Origin: Clostridia bacterium
GTDB taxonomy: Bacteria > Bacillota > Clostridia > Christensenellales > Borkfalkiaceae
DNA: 64,000 nucleotides
Assembly: GCA_028720205.1 (NCBI GenBank)
Contig: JAQYLE010000014.1
Coordinates: 1 to 64,000 of the forward strand
Reading direction: 5' to 3'
The translations under genes and the position numbers were made by a program. Shown one piece after another: positions 9,319 through 17,792 of the stretch; position 1 is the first letter of the stretch, and each line of letters starts with the position of its first letter. Below the pieces are notes generated by a model. It ran no database searches. It was not told the origin of the DNA and saw only the letters and a list, made by a program, of their open reading frames with translations.

Positions 9319-11237
9319 TACAGTAAATTTTTTCTCCATTCGGTAATTTTCTTGGATAAATCCGGACCGCCGACGATGCCGTCTGCAGACACATACCGGG
9401 TAACTCCGCACTCATAGGCGTCCGCCTCAAAAGAATCTATCAATTCTTCAAGCTGCGTCACGGTATAGTAAACAGGGTAAAGTTCCAGAATCATATATCG
9501 TGCATAGAGAGATTCGCGCTTTGTCCGCTTCAATATTTTATTGCGTTCTTCCACGTCTTCTATTTTCGCTATTTCTTCATAAGCTCTTTCAAAAATCGAA
9601 AGACATTGATTAAGCAACGATTTCGGCCAATATGCAGACGTCAACGTTAAAACACCCAGATTCCACGTGCAATAAGTATGGAAAGGATCGTTTTTTTCTT
9701 TGCCTTCTTTTTCCAACGCAATATAATGCGTCTTAATAAGTTCGTAATATTCCCTTACGTAGGGAGCCGCCTGTTTATAATAAGCTGAAAAGAACGCATC
9801 TTCCAGTTCCGTAACGCTTTGTTCCGGGTTCCAGAGCATTTTCGAATGAATATATACGCGCAAATCGTGGAAACTGTCGTAGGAATTATATATGCCCTGA
9901 TCGTATATATAAACAACCCCGTTTTCGCGGAAAGCACTGTAATCCGCTTTTAGCGAAGAATAATTATTGAACGGTTGAAGATATGCAGCATAGTTGGAAG
10001 AGTACGTCCAGACCATCAGTTTCGCTGAAACCGCCGCCCAACCCAACAAAGCGGTACGCGAAAGGGCGTTACAGTTTTTGTCGAGTATATCGTGTGAAAA
10101 ACAAGCGTAAATCGGAGCGAACATAACGCCTACGTTATCCGCCGCAACAACCCTCTCGTTAACGGGACGGTAACTGTCCGTCGCCTCGTCGTACGTCGTC
10201 GGAGCAGATTCCGTCTTGCAATATGCAAACGTGACTAACGTTACGTTTCGTTGCGGGTTCGTCTCCTTCAGCCATTTTTTTATTTCCGCAGCAACTGAAT
10301 TGACGAAAATCATTTGCGTGCCGCTCTCTCCTCCGTTTTCTGCGTTGGAAGCCCTGCACCTACCGCAAGTGCAAAAAGTGTTCTGATCTTCCTGCCCCAG
10401 CATAAAATATTCGGCATTCGGTTTTTCCGCAATAATCGTCTTGAGATTTTCGATGAATTTTGCTTTCATCTCTTCATTCGTCAAACAAAGTTGCGTACCG
10501 TCCGAACTGAACCAATCGGAATGATCCGTCTTGTAAGATTTTCCCGGTTCAAGATCGTAATTAATAATGGTGAAGTGGGTGTGAGCCCAAAGCCCCCAAT
10601 TCCCTACGCCTTCTCCCAAACGCATCCGCAAGGCATTATTCCGGTCTCCCTGCGTAGCTAAATAGCCGAGAGCTCTCTCTTCGAATGCCGGACGGATTTC
10701 TTCGGAATACTTATATAACGGCACATCCGTATATTCCGGCACCACGATTTCGTCGGCGGCATAAAAACAGACGCCGAGCGTCGTTTCCAGAAACTCGTAA
10801 ACGGCAAAAAGCGTACCGTCTCCTCCATATCCCGCCATAATCAGGTCGTTACCCGAAAGGACAAGATAAAATCCGTCGTCGCCGAGACGCGAATAGGAAA
10901 CTTCCAGTCCGGAAGATTGCAGAAGATCCGTTCCCCCCACGGAGAGATATTTCCCCTCCGAAGAAGTTTCGTACGTCGTTTCCAGACGAACCCCCGTGGA
11001 TTTTTCCATATACGTCGTCAGTTCTTCCGCCGCGTACCTTTCCCGATCGGACGGAATACGCGGAAGCAATATACGATAATCCGTCCGCCCGTTCTCTACG
11101 AGTTTGATCCCGCTTTCTTCATACTTCGGAGTCGTATTCGACGAACCGCCTCCCGGAGAAGTTCTTCCGCTTTCTCCGCACGATCCCCCGATTATCGCTA
11201 TTAACGCTGCCAGCAGGCAACAAATCATTTTTTTCAT
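9318..11237 (-). CDS. DUF4838 domain lipoprotein
   Basis: The 639-residue product begins with a lipoprotein signal (MKKMICCLLAALIAIIGGSC, lipobox Cys about 20) and a Gly/Ser linker, so it should be anchored on the outer face of the membrane. The rest aligns with the following gene: VENGRTDYRILLP, NWGLWAHTHF, QLCLTNEEM, EYFMLGQEDQNTFCTCGRC and VTFAYCKTE. The conserved acidic and aromatic positions suggest a carbohydrate-active enzyme of the GH67-like type, but no catalytic pair is established. AGGCGG precedes the ATG. The extracellular/cytosolic paralogue pair suggests stepwise handling of one substrate outside and inside the cell. Confidence 0.85.
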   Translation of the reverse strand: MKKMICCLLAALIAIIGGSCGESGRTSPGGGSSNTTPKYEESGIKLVENGRTDYRILLPRIPSDRERYAAEELTTYMEKSTGVRLETTYETSSEGKYLSVGGTDLLQSSGLEVSYSRLGDDGFYLVLSGNDLIMAGYGGDGTLFAVYEFLETTLGVCFYAADEIVVPEYTDVPLYKYSEEIRPAFEERALGYLATQGDRNNALRMRLGEGVGNWGLWAHTHFTIINYDLEPGKSYKTDHSDWFSSDGTQLCLTNEEMKAKFIENLKTIIAEKPNAEYFMLGQEDQNTFCTCGRCRASNAENGGESGTQMIFVNSVAAEIKKWLKETNPQRNVTLVTFAYCKTESAPTTYDEATDSYRPVNERVVAADNVGVMFAPIYACFSHDILDKNCNALSRTALLGWAAVSAKLMVWTYSSNYAAYLQPFNNYSSLKADYSAFRENGVVYIYDQGIYNSYDSFHDLRVYIHSKMLWNPEQSVTELEDAFFSAYYKQAAPYVREYYELIKTHYIALEKEGKEKNDPFHTYCTWNLGVLTLTSAYWPKSLLNQCLSIFERAYEEIAKIEDVEERNKILKRTKRESLYARYMILELYPVYYTVTQLEELIDSFEADAYECGVTRYVSADGIVGGPDLSKKITEWRKNLL

Positions 11238-11252
11238 ATTCTTTCCGCCTTA

Positions 11253-14066
11253 TTATTCCACCGCAATCACAAAATCACGTATCACGAAATTATACTCATC
11301 GTCTCTGCAAAAATATCTGACGATATATTTCCCTTTCTTTGAAAATACATATTCCTCTTCGTCCACGATATTTATTTTTCCGCTCTCTTCGATAATAAAA
11401 ATATCCGCACGAAGATTAACGGAAACGTTATCCGTCACGATAGCGGAAGGAAATTTCACCTTTTCGCCTTTCTTGACGGTTGAAGGAAGCTTTCCATCGA
11501 TCGTCATCCGGGGCTTTACCTCGTCGAGTATTTCCACCGAATAGGTCTGCGTACTTATATTTCCTCTGGAATCGACTGCTTTGTATTCAATCTTATACAC
11601 GCCGTATGAACGCGCCGTAAAATACAAATCGGAAAGAACGGAACCGTCTTTTACGAGATAGTTCCCTTTTTTGTCCGTCACGGAAACAGTCAGAACGACT
11701 TTTTGATCAAGGACGTCCATAGCCTTTGCCGCCGGAATTTTAACTTCTTCGCCGTAATGCCGATCGCGTTTTACTTCTTCGCTCACGATAATGACGGGAC
11801 GTATATAATCGTCGTCTATATCGCTGATCATTTGATTAATCACCCGATTCACTTCTACCGCCGATATACCTTCTACGCCTTCCATAGTAAACGAAAGATA
11901 TATCTTCCCCGAAGGAAAGCCTTCGAACCGTTGTCCGTATACCGTTTCCGAAACGGTCATAATCACGCCGCTCGATGCGTCCGTGATGCTTCTTCCCTGA
12001 AGCCCGATGATAAAGAAATTATTCGTCGTCTCGTAAAAGCTTCCTAAAATATCCGCCGCTTCACCCTTATCGTTCACATACAATTTACTATAAATAGAAT
12101 CAGGGTCCGAGGAGTTTTTATAAACGGAAAGTTTTACTTTGATCCGAGGATCGGCGGCGTCTTCAAGCCATACCGCAACCGAATCGAAATGGTTATATTC
12201 GCGTGGAACCGTAAAGGAAAAGGAAAACCCCTCGGCGGGCAATGCGTTGACGAACACCCGTCCTGCGCCGTCCGTCTCCGTCGTGTATACAACCGATGTT
12301 TCTTTTGGCAACAGAGAAGTGTTTACGCTTCCGTCGTAAAAGTAATTTCCCACCTCGTCAATTTCCAGTACTTCTACCGTTTTACGAAAAACGGAAATTT
12401 TTTCAGCGTCGTACAAACAGGCGGCACGATACTCCACAATGATTTTATTTCCGAACGAAATATCAGGAACAAAAACTCTGTCCGCATAATCGGGTTCGGC
12501 GATAATATCGCCCTCTTCATTGTAGACACGTATGGATTTACGGTTTGTCTCACGTGGATAACCGGGCGTGGAAAAATAGTCGTACGCAATAAAGTCATCG
12601 AAAATCACAGGTTTCCCGCTGACGACATAACGGGGCACAAAGGGTTCCTCGATGACGGGTGTGTCACTCTCCTTTACGACAATCTTTCGGGTAAGTTTAT
12701 ATTCCCTTCTAAGATAATCCGTACAACGTACCGTCACGTTATAAACGCCCTGTTCCTCAGGTGTAAACGCGCCGTCCGCAAGCACGATTTCAGTATCGTT
12801 GCCAATCCGCTTCACCGAAGTAACAACCGTCACTTTACCCGAACCGTTCTCGGCTATTCCGCCCGGAAGTTCTATTCTCTCTCCTACCTTAGCCGAATCC
12901 GGAAATGCACCGGCAGGACGATAATAAAGATCTCCCCAAGGCTTTCGAATCTCCGTTTCAAAAATCTTTTCCGTCATCCTCCCCGCAAGGTCTTCTGCGG
13001 TGTACGTAAAGGTATACGTTCCTACCGAATCGGGAGTAAAACTGTTCAGTTCCCTCGAAAAACCTGAAGCAAAAACTTCGCCGTCCTCTCTCGTTCCCTT
13101 ATAAACGACAATCTGTGCCCCCGACATTTCTCCGTCGATTTCATCGAAAACGGTAACGGCAAAAAGCGGATACGGATAACCTACGCACCCTACGGGGACC
13201 TCTTTATTTCCTTCCGTATCCACGTAAATTACGGGATCTTTTTCGTCTGAGATTTCCCTTCCCGCCATACTTTGCCCGTTTATATTAAGCAGCATGAATT
13301 CCGCTTTCGTACGTTTGATCGACGAAAAGGTAAAAGATATATACACTTCTCCCGTCGTAAAACCGTCCCACTCTACGGAAACGTATTTCGGATCGGAAAA
13401 TTTATTGACGAGATTGCTTTCGTTTAATTGAGAATATACCTCCGGATAAGCGTAAAGCGCCCGTGCCGAATAGTCGTATCCAAGCCTCAACGTTCCGCTC
13501 AACCCTTTTACGCCGACGCCGTTAAAACTCGCATATACGGGCGTTCCGCGTTCCGTTTCCGTGTGCATCTTTTTCGTATTGGCGTTATAGCCAGCTAAAA
13601 CCTGTCCGGGAGCTTTCGCTTTAATCATTCCGATCATAGAATCGTACATTCCGCGATAAAAACTGATCGTAAGTTTATTATCGGAATCATAGGCGTCTTC
13701 TATAGTGACGATCAACTCGTAAAAGTCAGCCGTATCCTGAATAGAAGGCATAACGAGCAGTTCTGCCAATATATCGGTGCGCTTATTTGAAGAAATATCG
13801 AGTTTGTTTTTATAACGGACGGTTGCGCCCTCGTCGCCTGCGGTAAAAACGACGCCCTGTTTAGGCGAAACGTTTGTATACGCCGAACTCGTCCTGTCTT
13901 CCGATATTTTCACTCTGCCGTCGGATTCGAAAAGCCTACCGTAAGAGGTGAATTCGTCCGCAGCAACAGTCCCCCCGTTTTCCTCGGCAACCGCAAACGT
14001 TACGCCTATCAAAGACAACGCGACAAAAACAACGGAGGCAAAAAAGACGTAAAAAATTTTTTTCAT
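11253..14066 (-). CDS. Large secreted Ig-like surface protein, no C-terminal anchor
   Basis: The 937-residue product starts with a signal peptide (KKIFYVFFASVVFVALSLIG, then TFAVAEE). It contains two copies of a module shared with the two other giant proteins of the operon (about residues 55-270 and 600-730), the first ending GEVYISFTFSSI and then LLNINGQSM. Between and after them lie bacterial Ig-like beta-sandwich repeats (for example GTYTFTYTAEDLAGR and YKIEYKAVDSRGN). No transmembrane tail is seen, so it is probably released or bound to partners. ATG 14066 has GAGGG upstream; TTG 14081 is less likely. It follows the second permease gene by 28 bases, suggesting a glycan-capture role. Confidence 0.82.
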   Translation of the reverse strand: MKKIFYVFFASVVFVALSLIGVTFAVAEENGGTVAADEFTSYGRLFESDGRVKISEDRTSSAYTNVSPKQGVVFTAGDEGATVRYKNKLDISSNKRTDILAELLVMPSIQDTADFYELIVTIEDAYDSDNKLTISFYRGMYDSMIGMIKAKAPGQVLAGYNANTKKMHTETERGTPVYASFNGVGVKGLSGTLRLGYDYSARALYAYPEVYSQLNESNLVNKFSDPKYVSVEWDGFTTGEVYISFTFSSIKRTKAEFMLLNINGQSMAGREISDEKDPVIYVDTEGNKEVPVGCVGYPYPLFAVTVFDEIDGEMSGAQIVVYKGTREDGEVFASGFSRELNSFTPDSVGTYTFTYTAEDLAGRMTEKIFETEIRKPWGDLYYRPAGAFPDSAKVGERIELPGGIAENGSGKVTVVTSVKRIGNDTEIVLADGAFTPEEQGVYNVTVRCTDYLRREYKLTRKIVVKESDTPVIEEPFVPRYVVSGKPVIFDDFIAYDYFSTPGYPRETNRKSIRVYNEEGDIIAEPDYADRVFVPDISFGNKIIVEYRAACLYDAEKISVFRKTVEVLEIDEVGNYFYDGSVNTSLLPKETSVVYTTETDGAGRVFVNALPAEGFSFSFTVPREYNHFDSVAVWLEDAADPRIKVKLSVYKNSSDPDSIYSKLYVNDKGEAADILGSFYETTNNFFIIGLQGRSITDASSGVIMTVSETVYGQRFEGFPSGKIYLSFTMEGVEGISAVEVNRVINQMISDIDDDYIRPVIIVSEEVKRDRHYGEEVKIPAAKAMDVLDQKVVLTVSVTDKKGNYLVKDGSVLSDLYFTARSYGVYKIEYKAVDSRGNISTQTYSVEILDEVKPRMTIDGKLPSTVKKGEKVKFPSAIVTDNVSVNLRADIFIIEESGKINIVDEEEYVFSKKGKYIVRYFCRDDEYNFVIRDFVIAVE

Positions 14067-14094
14067 ATTATTTTCCCTCAAAATCCGTCGAAAC

Positions 14095-15003
14095 TTAACC
14101 TTTCAACCCGCCGATCGCGATATTTCCCACCAACTTATCCTGAAAGAGAACGAACAAAACGAAAATCGGCACCATCGCCAGCGTACACCCCGCAAGTTGC
14201 ATAGGCACGGAATTGATTTCGGGATCAAGTGAAAACTGATACTGAAACAAACCATAAGCCACGGTAGGATAGCTGGGCAGATAAATCATCGGAGATTGAT
14301 AGTCGTTCCACATATTGATAAAGCACAGCAGCCCCGTAACGAACACTGTAGTCTTTGCCAAAGGAATCATTATATTGAAAAGAATTTTCCAATGCGAAGC
14401 CCCGTCGATTAAGGCGGCTTCCGCATATTCCCAGGAAATCCCCTTGAAAGTCGCGTAAAAAATCAGGAAATTCGTTCCTAAGAACCCTGCTTTCATGATG
14501 ATGATTCCAAACATGTTATCGTACCAACCGATAGCGCGTATCAGCTGTAATTCAGAAGCCAAGGAACCGACTATAGGCATAATCATCGCGACGATGACGA
14601 AACCGTAGAGGAATCTTCCGAACTTGAAGTTATACTTAGCACAGGCATAGGCGACAAAACAGTGAGACATTGTGGTAACTATCGTTCCGCCCAACGTATA
14701 GATAATGGTATTAAACAACATTTCCCACATATATACGTTACGACTTCCCGTAGGCGTCTGAATCCGCACGTACAGTTTATTGAAAGCCGTCGAATAATTG
14801 GAAAATTTCCATACCTTCGGCAATCCGAAAGGATTGTTATAAAAGTCCAACCGTCCTTTTACGGAACTGAGCAGCATCCACAGAATGGGAATCAGCAAAG
14901 ACAACGAATAAATAAGTAAGATTATAAAGAAGATGATCGGAAACACCTGACGCATCATTCCTTTATTATATACTTTTTTTTGATTTTTTTCTTCTTCGCT
15001 CAT
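14095..15003 (-). CDS. Carbohydrate ABC transporter permease (MalG/LplC type)
   Basis: This is the second inner-membrane subunit of a sugar importer of the CUT1 class. The 302-residue protein has about six membrane spans, starting with FPIIFFIILLIYSLSLLIPI, and the cytoplasmic EAA loop EAALIDGASHWKILFNIMIP that docks on the ATPase. It ends in the family-typical KLVGNIAIGGLKG. AAGGAG precedes the ATG at 15003. Its gene follows the MalF-type permease gene by 16 bases and the binding-protein gene lies upstream of that. No ATP-binding subunit is encoded nearby, so an ATPase from elsewhere (MsmK-like) must be shared. Confidence 0.95.
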   Translation of the reverse strand: MSEEEKNQKKVYNKGMMRQVFPIIFFIILLIYSLSLLIPILWMLLSSVKGRLDFYNNPFGLPKVWKFSNYSTAFNKLYVRIQTPTGSRNVYMWEMLFNTIIYTLGGTIVTTMSHCFVAYACAKYNFKFGRFLYGFVIVAMIMPIVGSLASELQLIRAIGWYDNMFGIIIMKAGFLGTNFLIFYATFKGISWEYAEAALIDGASHWKILFNIMIPLAKTTVFVTGLLCFINMWNDYQSPMIYLPSYPTVAYGLFQYQFSLDPEINSVPMQLAGCTLAMVPIFVLFVLFQDKLVGNIAIGGLKG

Positions 15004-15019
15004 ATAGGCGTTCTCCTTG

Positions 15020-16084
15020 TTAAAACTCTGTATTCGGTCCGTATTTTTCCAACAACCATTTGACGGTTAATGTAACGGGCGCGGCAATTGCCGTGAAAAT
15101 AAGCCCCATTGCGCTGGCATACGGATAATCAGCGTTAGAGGAAGCCGATCCCACAACTCTTACAAAGAAATAATATCCCAGGGTATTGATATTGGGAGGT
15201 GCGTTTCCGCCGTAGAAATTATACGCCGAAACCTGCGAAGTAAAGAAGCCGGATACGCTGACGACCATCATCGTTACCAACGTCGGATAGATTAACGGCA
15301 ACGTGATATGCCAAAATTCCTGCCATATACTCAAACCGTCCAATCTGCCGTATTCGATAATGCTATCCGGAATACGGCTCATAGCACCCGTATAGAGAAT
15401 AATCGAGCCTCCGAATCCCGCCCACATACCGTAGAAGAGCAACGTCCAATATCGGGTTTCTACATTAGAAAGCAAACTCATCGGCAATTCTTCCGAATGC
15501 GTGAGGATTTTAACAAGATAAGGAACCCCGACTTCAACAAAGTATTTGAACATTAAAGTAACTACGATCGATGAAATAATCTGCGGTAAAAACAATACTA
15601 TTTTGAAAAAACCGCTTCCCGGCAATCTTTTATAAATGAAGAACGAAAAAACAACGCAAAGAGGAAAGAATATGCCCTGCATAAATAAATATGTTATACA
15701 GGAATTTTTAATTGCCGTCTTCATAACAGATTCGTATTTCACTGCCTGAAAAAATTTCACGAAATTAGAGATACCGTCGAAATAATACTTTCCCAGGTTG
15801 ATATCGTACTTTTCAAAAGCGAGAAAAATAGAATTAAGATTTACCCCTACATAAAATATCGTAACATGAATTACGGGATATAAAAGCAGCGTAAACAGAA
15901 ATATGCGTTCGCTCTTCTTAAAATGTCCCATCGACCGGGCTTTCTTTTTTTTCTTAGAATGCAGCCAAACCGATAAATCATAAAATAAATCTTTAATCAT
16001 CGAAAAAAATGAACGGATTGCTAAAGAAACATTTTCAGGTATCGATTTTAAAATCTGCATGAAACCTTTTTTCTCTTTCTTCAT
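15020..16084 (-). CDS. Carbohydrate ABC transporter permease (MalF/LplB type)
   Basis: The 354-residue membrane protein is the first permease subunit of the CUT1-type importer. After a basic N-terminus of about 60 residues with KKKKKARSMGHFKKSE it has about six membrane spans (first span near FLFTLLLYPVIHVTIFYVGV) and the EAA-type loop RLDGLSIWQEFWHITLP. The start ATG 16084 follows AAGGAG at a ten-base gap. It should pair with the MalG-type permease encoded next and receive sugar from the lipoprotein encoded just upstream. The long basic N-terminal extension is somewhat unusual but seen in LplB-like members. Confidence 0.94.
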   Translation of the reverse strand: MKKEKKGFMQILKSIPENVSLAIRSFFSMIKDLFYDLSVWLHSKKKKKARSMGHFKKSERIFLFTLLLYPVIHVTIFYVGVNLNSIFLAFEKYDINLGKYYFDGISNFVKFFQAVKYESVMKTAIKNSCITYLFMQGIFFPLCVVFSFFIYKRLPGSGFFKIVLFLPQIISSIVVTLMFKYFVEVGVPYLVKILTHSEELPMSLLSNVETRYWTLLFYGMWAGFGGSIILYTGAMSRIPDSIIEYGRLDGLSIWQEFWHITLPLIYPTLVTMMVVSVSGFFTSQVSAYNFYGGNAPPNINTLGYYFFVRVVGSASSNADYPYASAMGLIFTAIAAPVTLTVKWLLEKYGPNTEF

Positions 16085-16151
16085 CTATGCTTTTCTCCTT
16101 AAATTCCTTTGGTCTAGAGTGATCCGTAGCATCGGTAAGTATATTTCCCTC

Positions 16152-17792
16152 TTATGCGCCAAGAATCATTTCTTTCCAATATACTTCGCTGTAACGTTTC
16201 TGAAGTCCCGAGAAATAATCTTCCACAGTCAAATCGCGATAATCCTTAAAGGTATGAATCGGATCGTTTACGTAACCTTTTTTGGATTCGCTACCCCAGC
16301 TCCATGTATATAATTCGTTTTGATGCGTCATACGTAATTCGTTTTTCGTAAGCGCATGAACGATTTCAACGTCTTCTCTGTGATACAGATCCCACATACT
16401 CTTCTGAAAATAGGTCAAATTGTTATAGGATTCTTGCGATAATGTATAATCGTAAGGACGGCTTACGCCCGTATTTTTCGTAAAAATTTCCAAAGCTTCG
16501 TTCGAGGTTGAATAACGCAGAAATTTCATTGCTATATCCTTACGCGTACTTCGATCGTTAACTACTACCGCCGTCGATCCGGGGGTATACAGCGTGATTC
16601 CGTCGTATTTCTGATCGGGCACTCCTTCTGTTCCAACGAATTTCGGAACGGGCATAAGACCGAATCTTCTCGTTTTATAGGCATACTTTTGATCGATCTC
16701 AACTGCCATATCACCGAAGATTCCTCTTGCCTCGTATTCCCACCAGCCGCCGTCTATAATCATAGCAATCGGCGACGATTTTTCACGGCTCATCAAAAAT
16801 TCCGTCTGCGCGTTCGAGTGAGTCTGAATCGTAGAATACGCCTGCGTAGAAGCGTAATTTTTCGAAGCGAGATCGTGCGCCAGCGTCAAGGCTGCCAATT
16901 TCCCCGACTGTTGCTGTAAAAGATAGGCGTTCTGATTGGTAATTTCTCCCAATGAGCTATCCGTTCCCGAAAAAGTATAATTGAGTTTAAAATTAGACAG
17001 ACCTTCGTATCCCGCCCAGATGGAATCAAGGAACCATTCTCTGTACCCTGTATAGGCGCCAGCCCAAGTGACGGGAGTTATCCCCATATTCTGCATACGG
17101 TTGAACAAACTCTTCATCTGTTCGTACGTTTCGGGAAGTCCGTCGTCAAAAGTTCCTGCTTTCCCGTCGCGCCCGACCGATTTATTTTCCGCACCCGTCC
17201 ACGTTATTTTGCCCCCTTCTACGGAAGAGATGAATAACTTTCTTTCTTCAAACAGATCCACGTCGTAAACATATCCGTATAACGCGTCGAAATAAGGAAT
17301 GGCATAATATGAAGTTTTTCCGTTCTCCGTAACGGCGTAGTGGTTTCGGCTGTCGCTATCCATTTTATCGGCGATGCTGACGCTTTCACCGAATTCCGTC
17401 AAAGGCTGCGTCACGGCTTCGGTAATATCCGCAATCAACCCGTTGGTTTTGTAGTCCATCATCTGAATGGACGTGGTAAAATATATATCTTCTTTTCCGT
17501 CGGGCATATAGCTTCTCAGATTAGTATAACTGTACTTTTCCTTGTCCGGCTCAATCATAACCTGATATTCCGGATACTTTTCTTCAAATCCGTACTTCAA
17601 CTGATTCATCCAATCAAGCCCCATTCCTCCGTTATAGTAACCTACGTATAACTGTTTTCTGTTCGGATCAACTTTTTCCTGCTCTCCGCTGTTATCTCCT
17701 TTAAATCCGCACCCCGCGGCAAAAACAGAAGTAGAAGCGACAAGGAATCCGATAGCCAAACAGGTCAATTGTCTTTTTTTCAAGTTTTTCAT
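16152..17792 (-). CDS. Extracellular solute-binding lipoprotein of sugar ABC importer
   Basis: The 546-residue product has a type II signal (VASTSVFAAGCGF, lipobox Cys about 28) and a bacterial extracellular solute-binding fold of family 1 type: LYVGYYNGGMGLDWMNQLKY at the N-terminus, later GWWEYEARGIFGDM and MKFLRYSTSNEAL. It should be tethered outside the membrane and deliver oligosaccharides to the two permeases encoded next. ATG 17792 has GGAG nine bases upstream and overlaps the stop of the preceding giant-protein gene as ATGA, so translation is probably coupled. An upstream in-frame start (17873) would bury the signal peptide and is rejected. Confidence 0.93.
   Translation of the reverse strand: MKNLKKRQLTCLAIGFLVASTSVFAAGCGFKGDNSGEQEKVDPNRKQLYVGYYNGGMGLDWMNQLKYGFEEKYPEYQVMIEPDKEKYSYTNLRSYMPDGKEDIYFTTSIQMMDYKTNGLIADITEAVTQPLTEFGESVSIADKMDSDSRNHYAVTENGKTSYYAIPYFDALYGYVYDVDLFEERKLFISSVEGGKITWTGAENKSVGRDGKAGTFDDGLPETYEQMKSLFNRMQNMGITPVTWAGAYTGYREWFLDSIWAGYEGLSNFKLNYTFSGTDSSLGEITNQNAYLLQQQSGKLAALTLAHDLASKNYASTQAYSTIQTHSNAQTEFLMSREKSSPIAMIIDGGWWEYEARGIFGDMAVEIDQKYAYKTRRFGLMPVPKFVGTEGVPDQKYDGITLYTPGSTAVVVNDRSTRKDIAMKFLRYSTSNEALEIFTKNTGVSRPYDYTLSQESYNNLTYFQKSMWDLYHREDVEIVHALTKNELRMTHQNELYTWSWGSESKKGYVNDPIHTFKDYRDLTVEDYFSGLQKRYSEVYWKEMILGA

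Noticed and set aside
11703-13067. Long plus-strand open frames opposite the giant surface genes
   Set aside because: They are antisense to well-supported coding sequence, rich in Arg/Phe/Tyr from codon shadowing, and have no ribosome sites or motifs.
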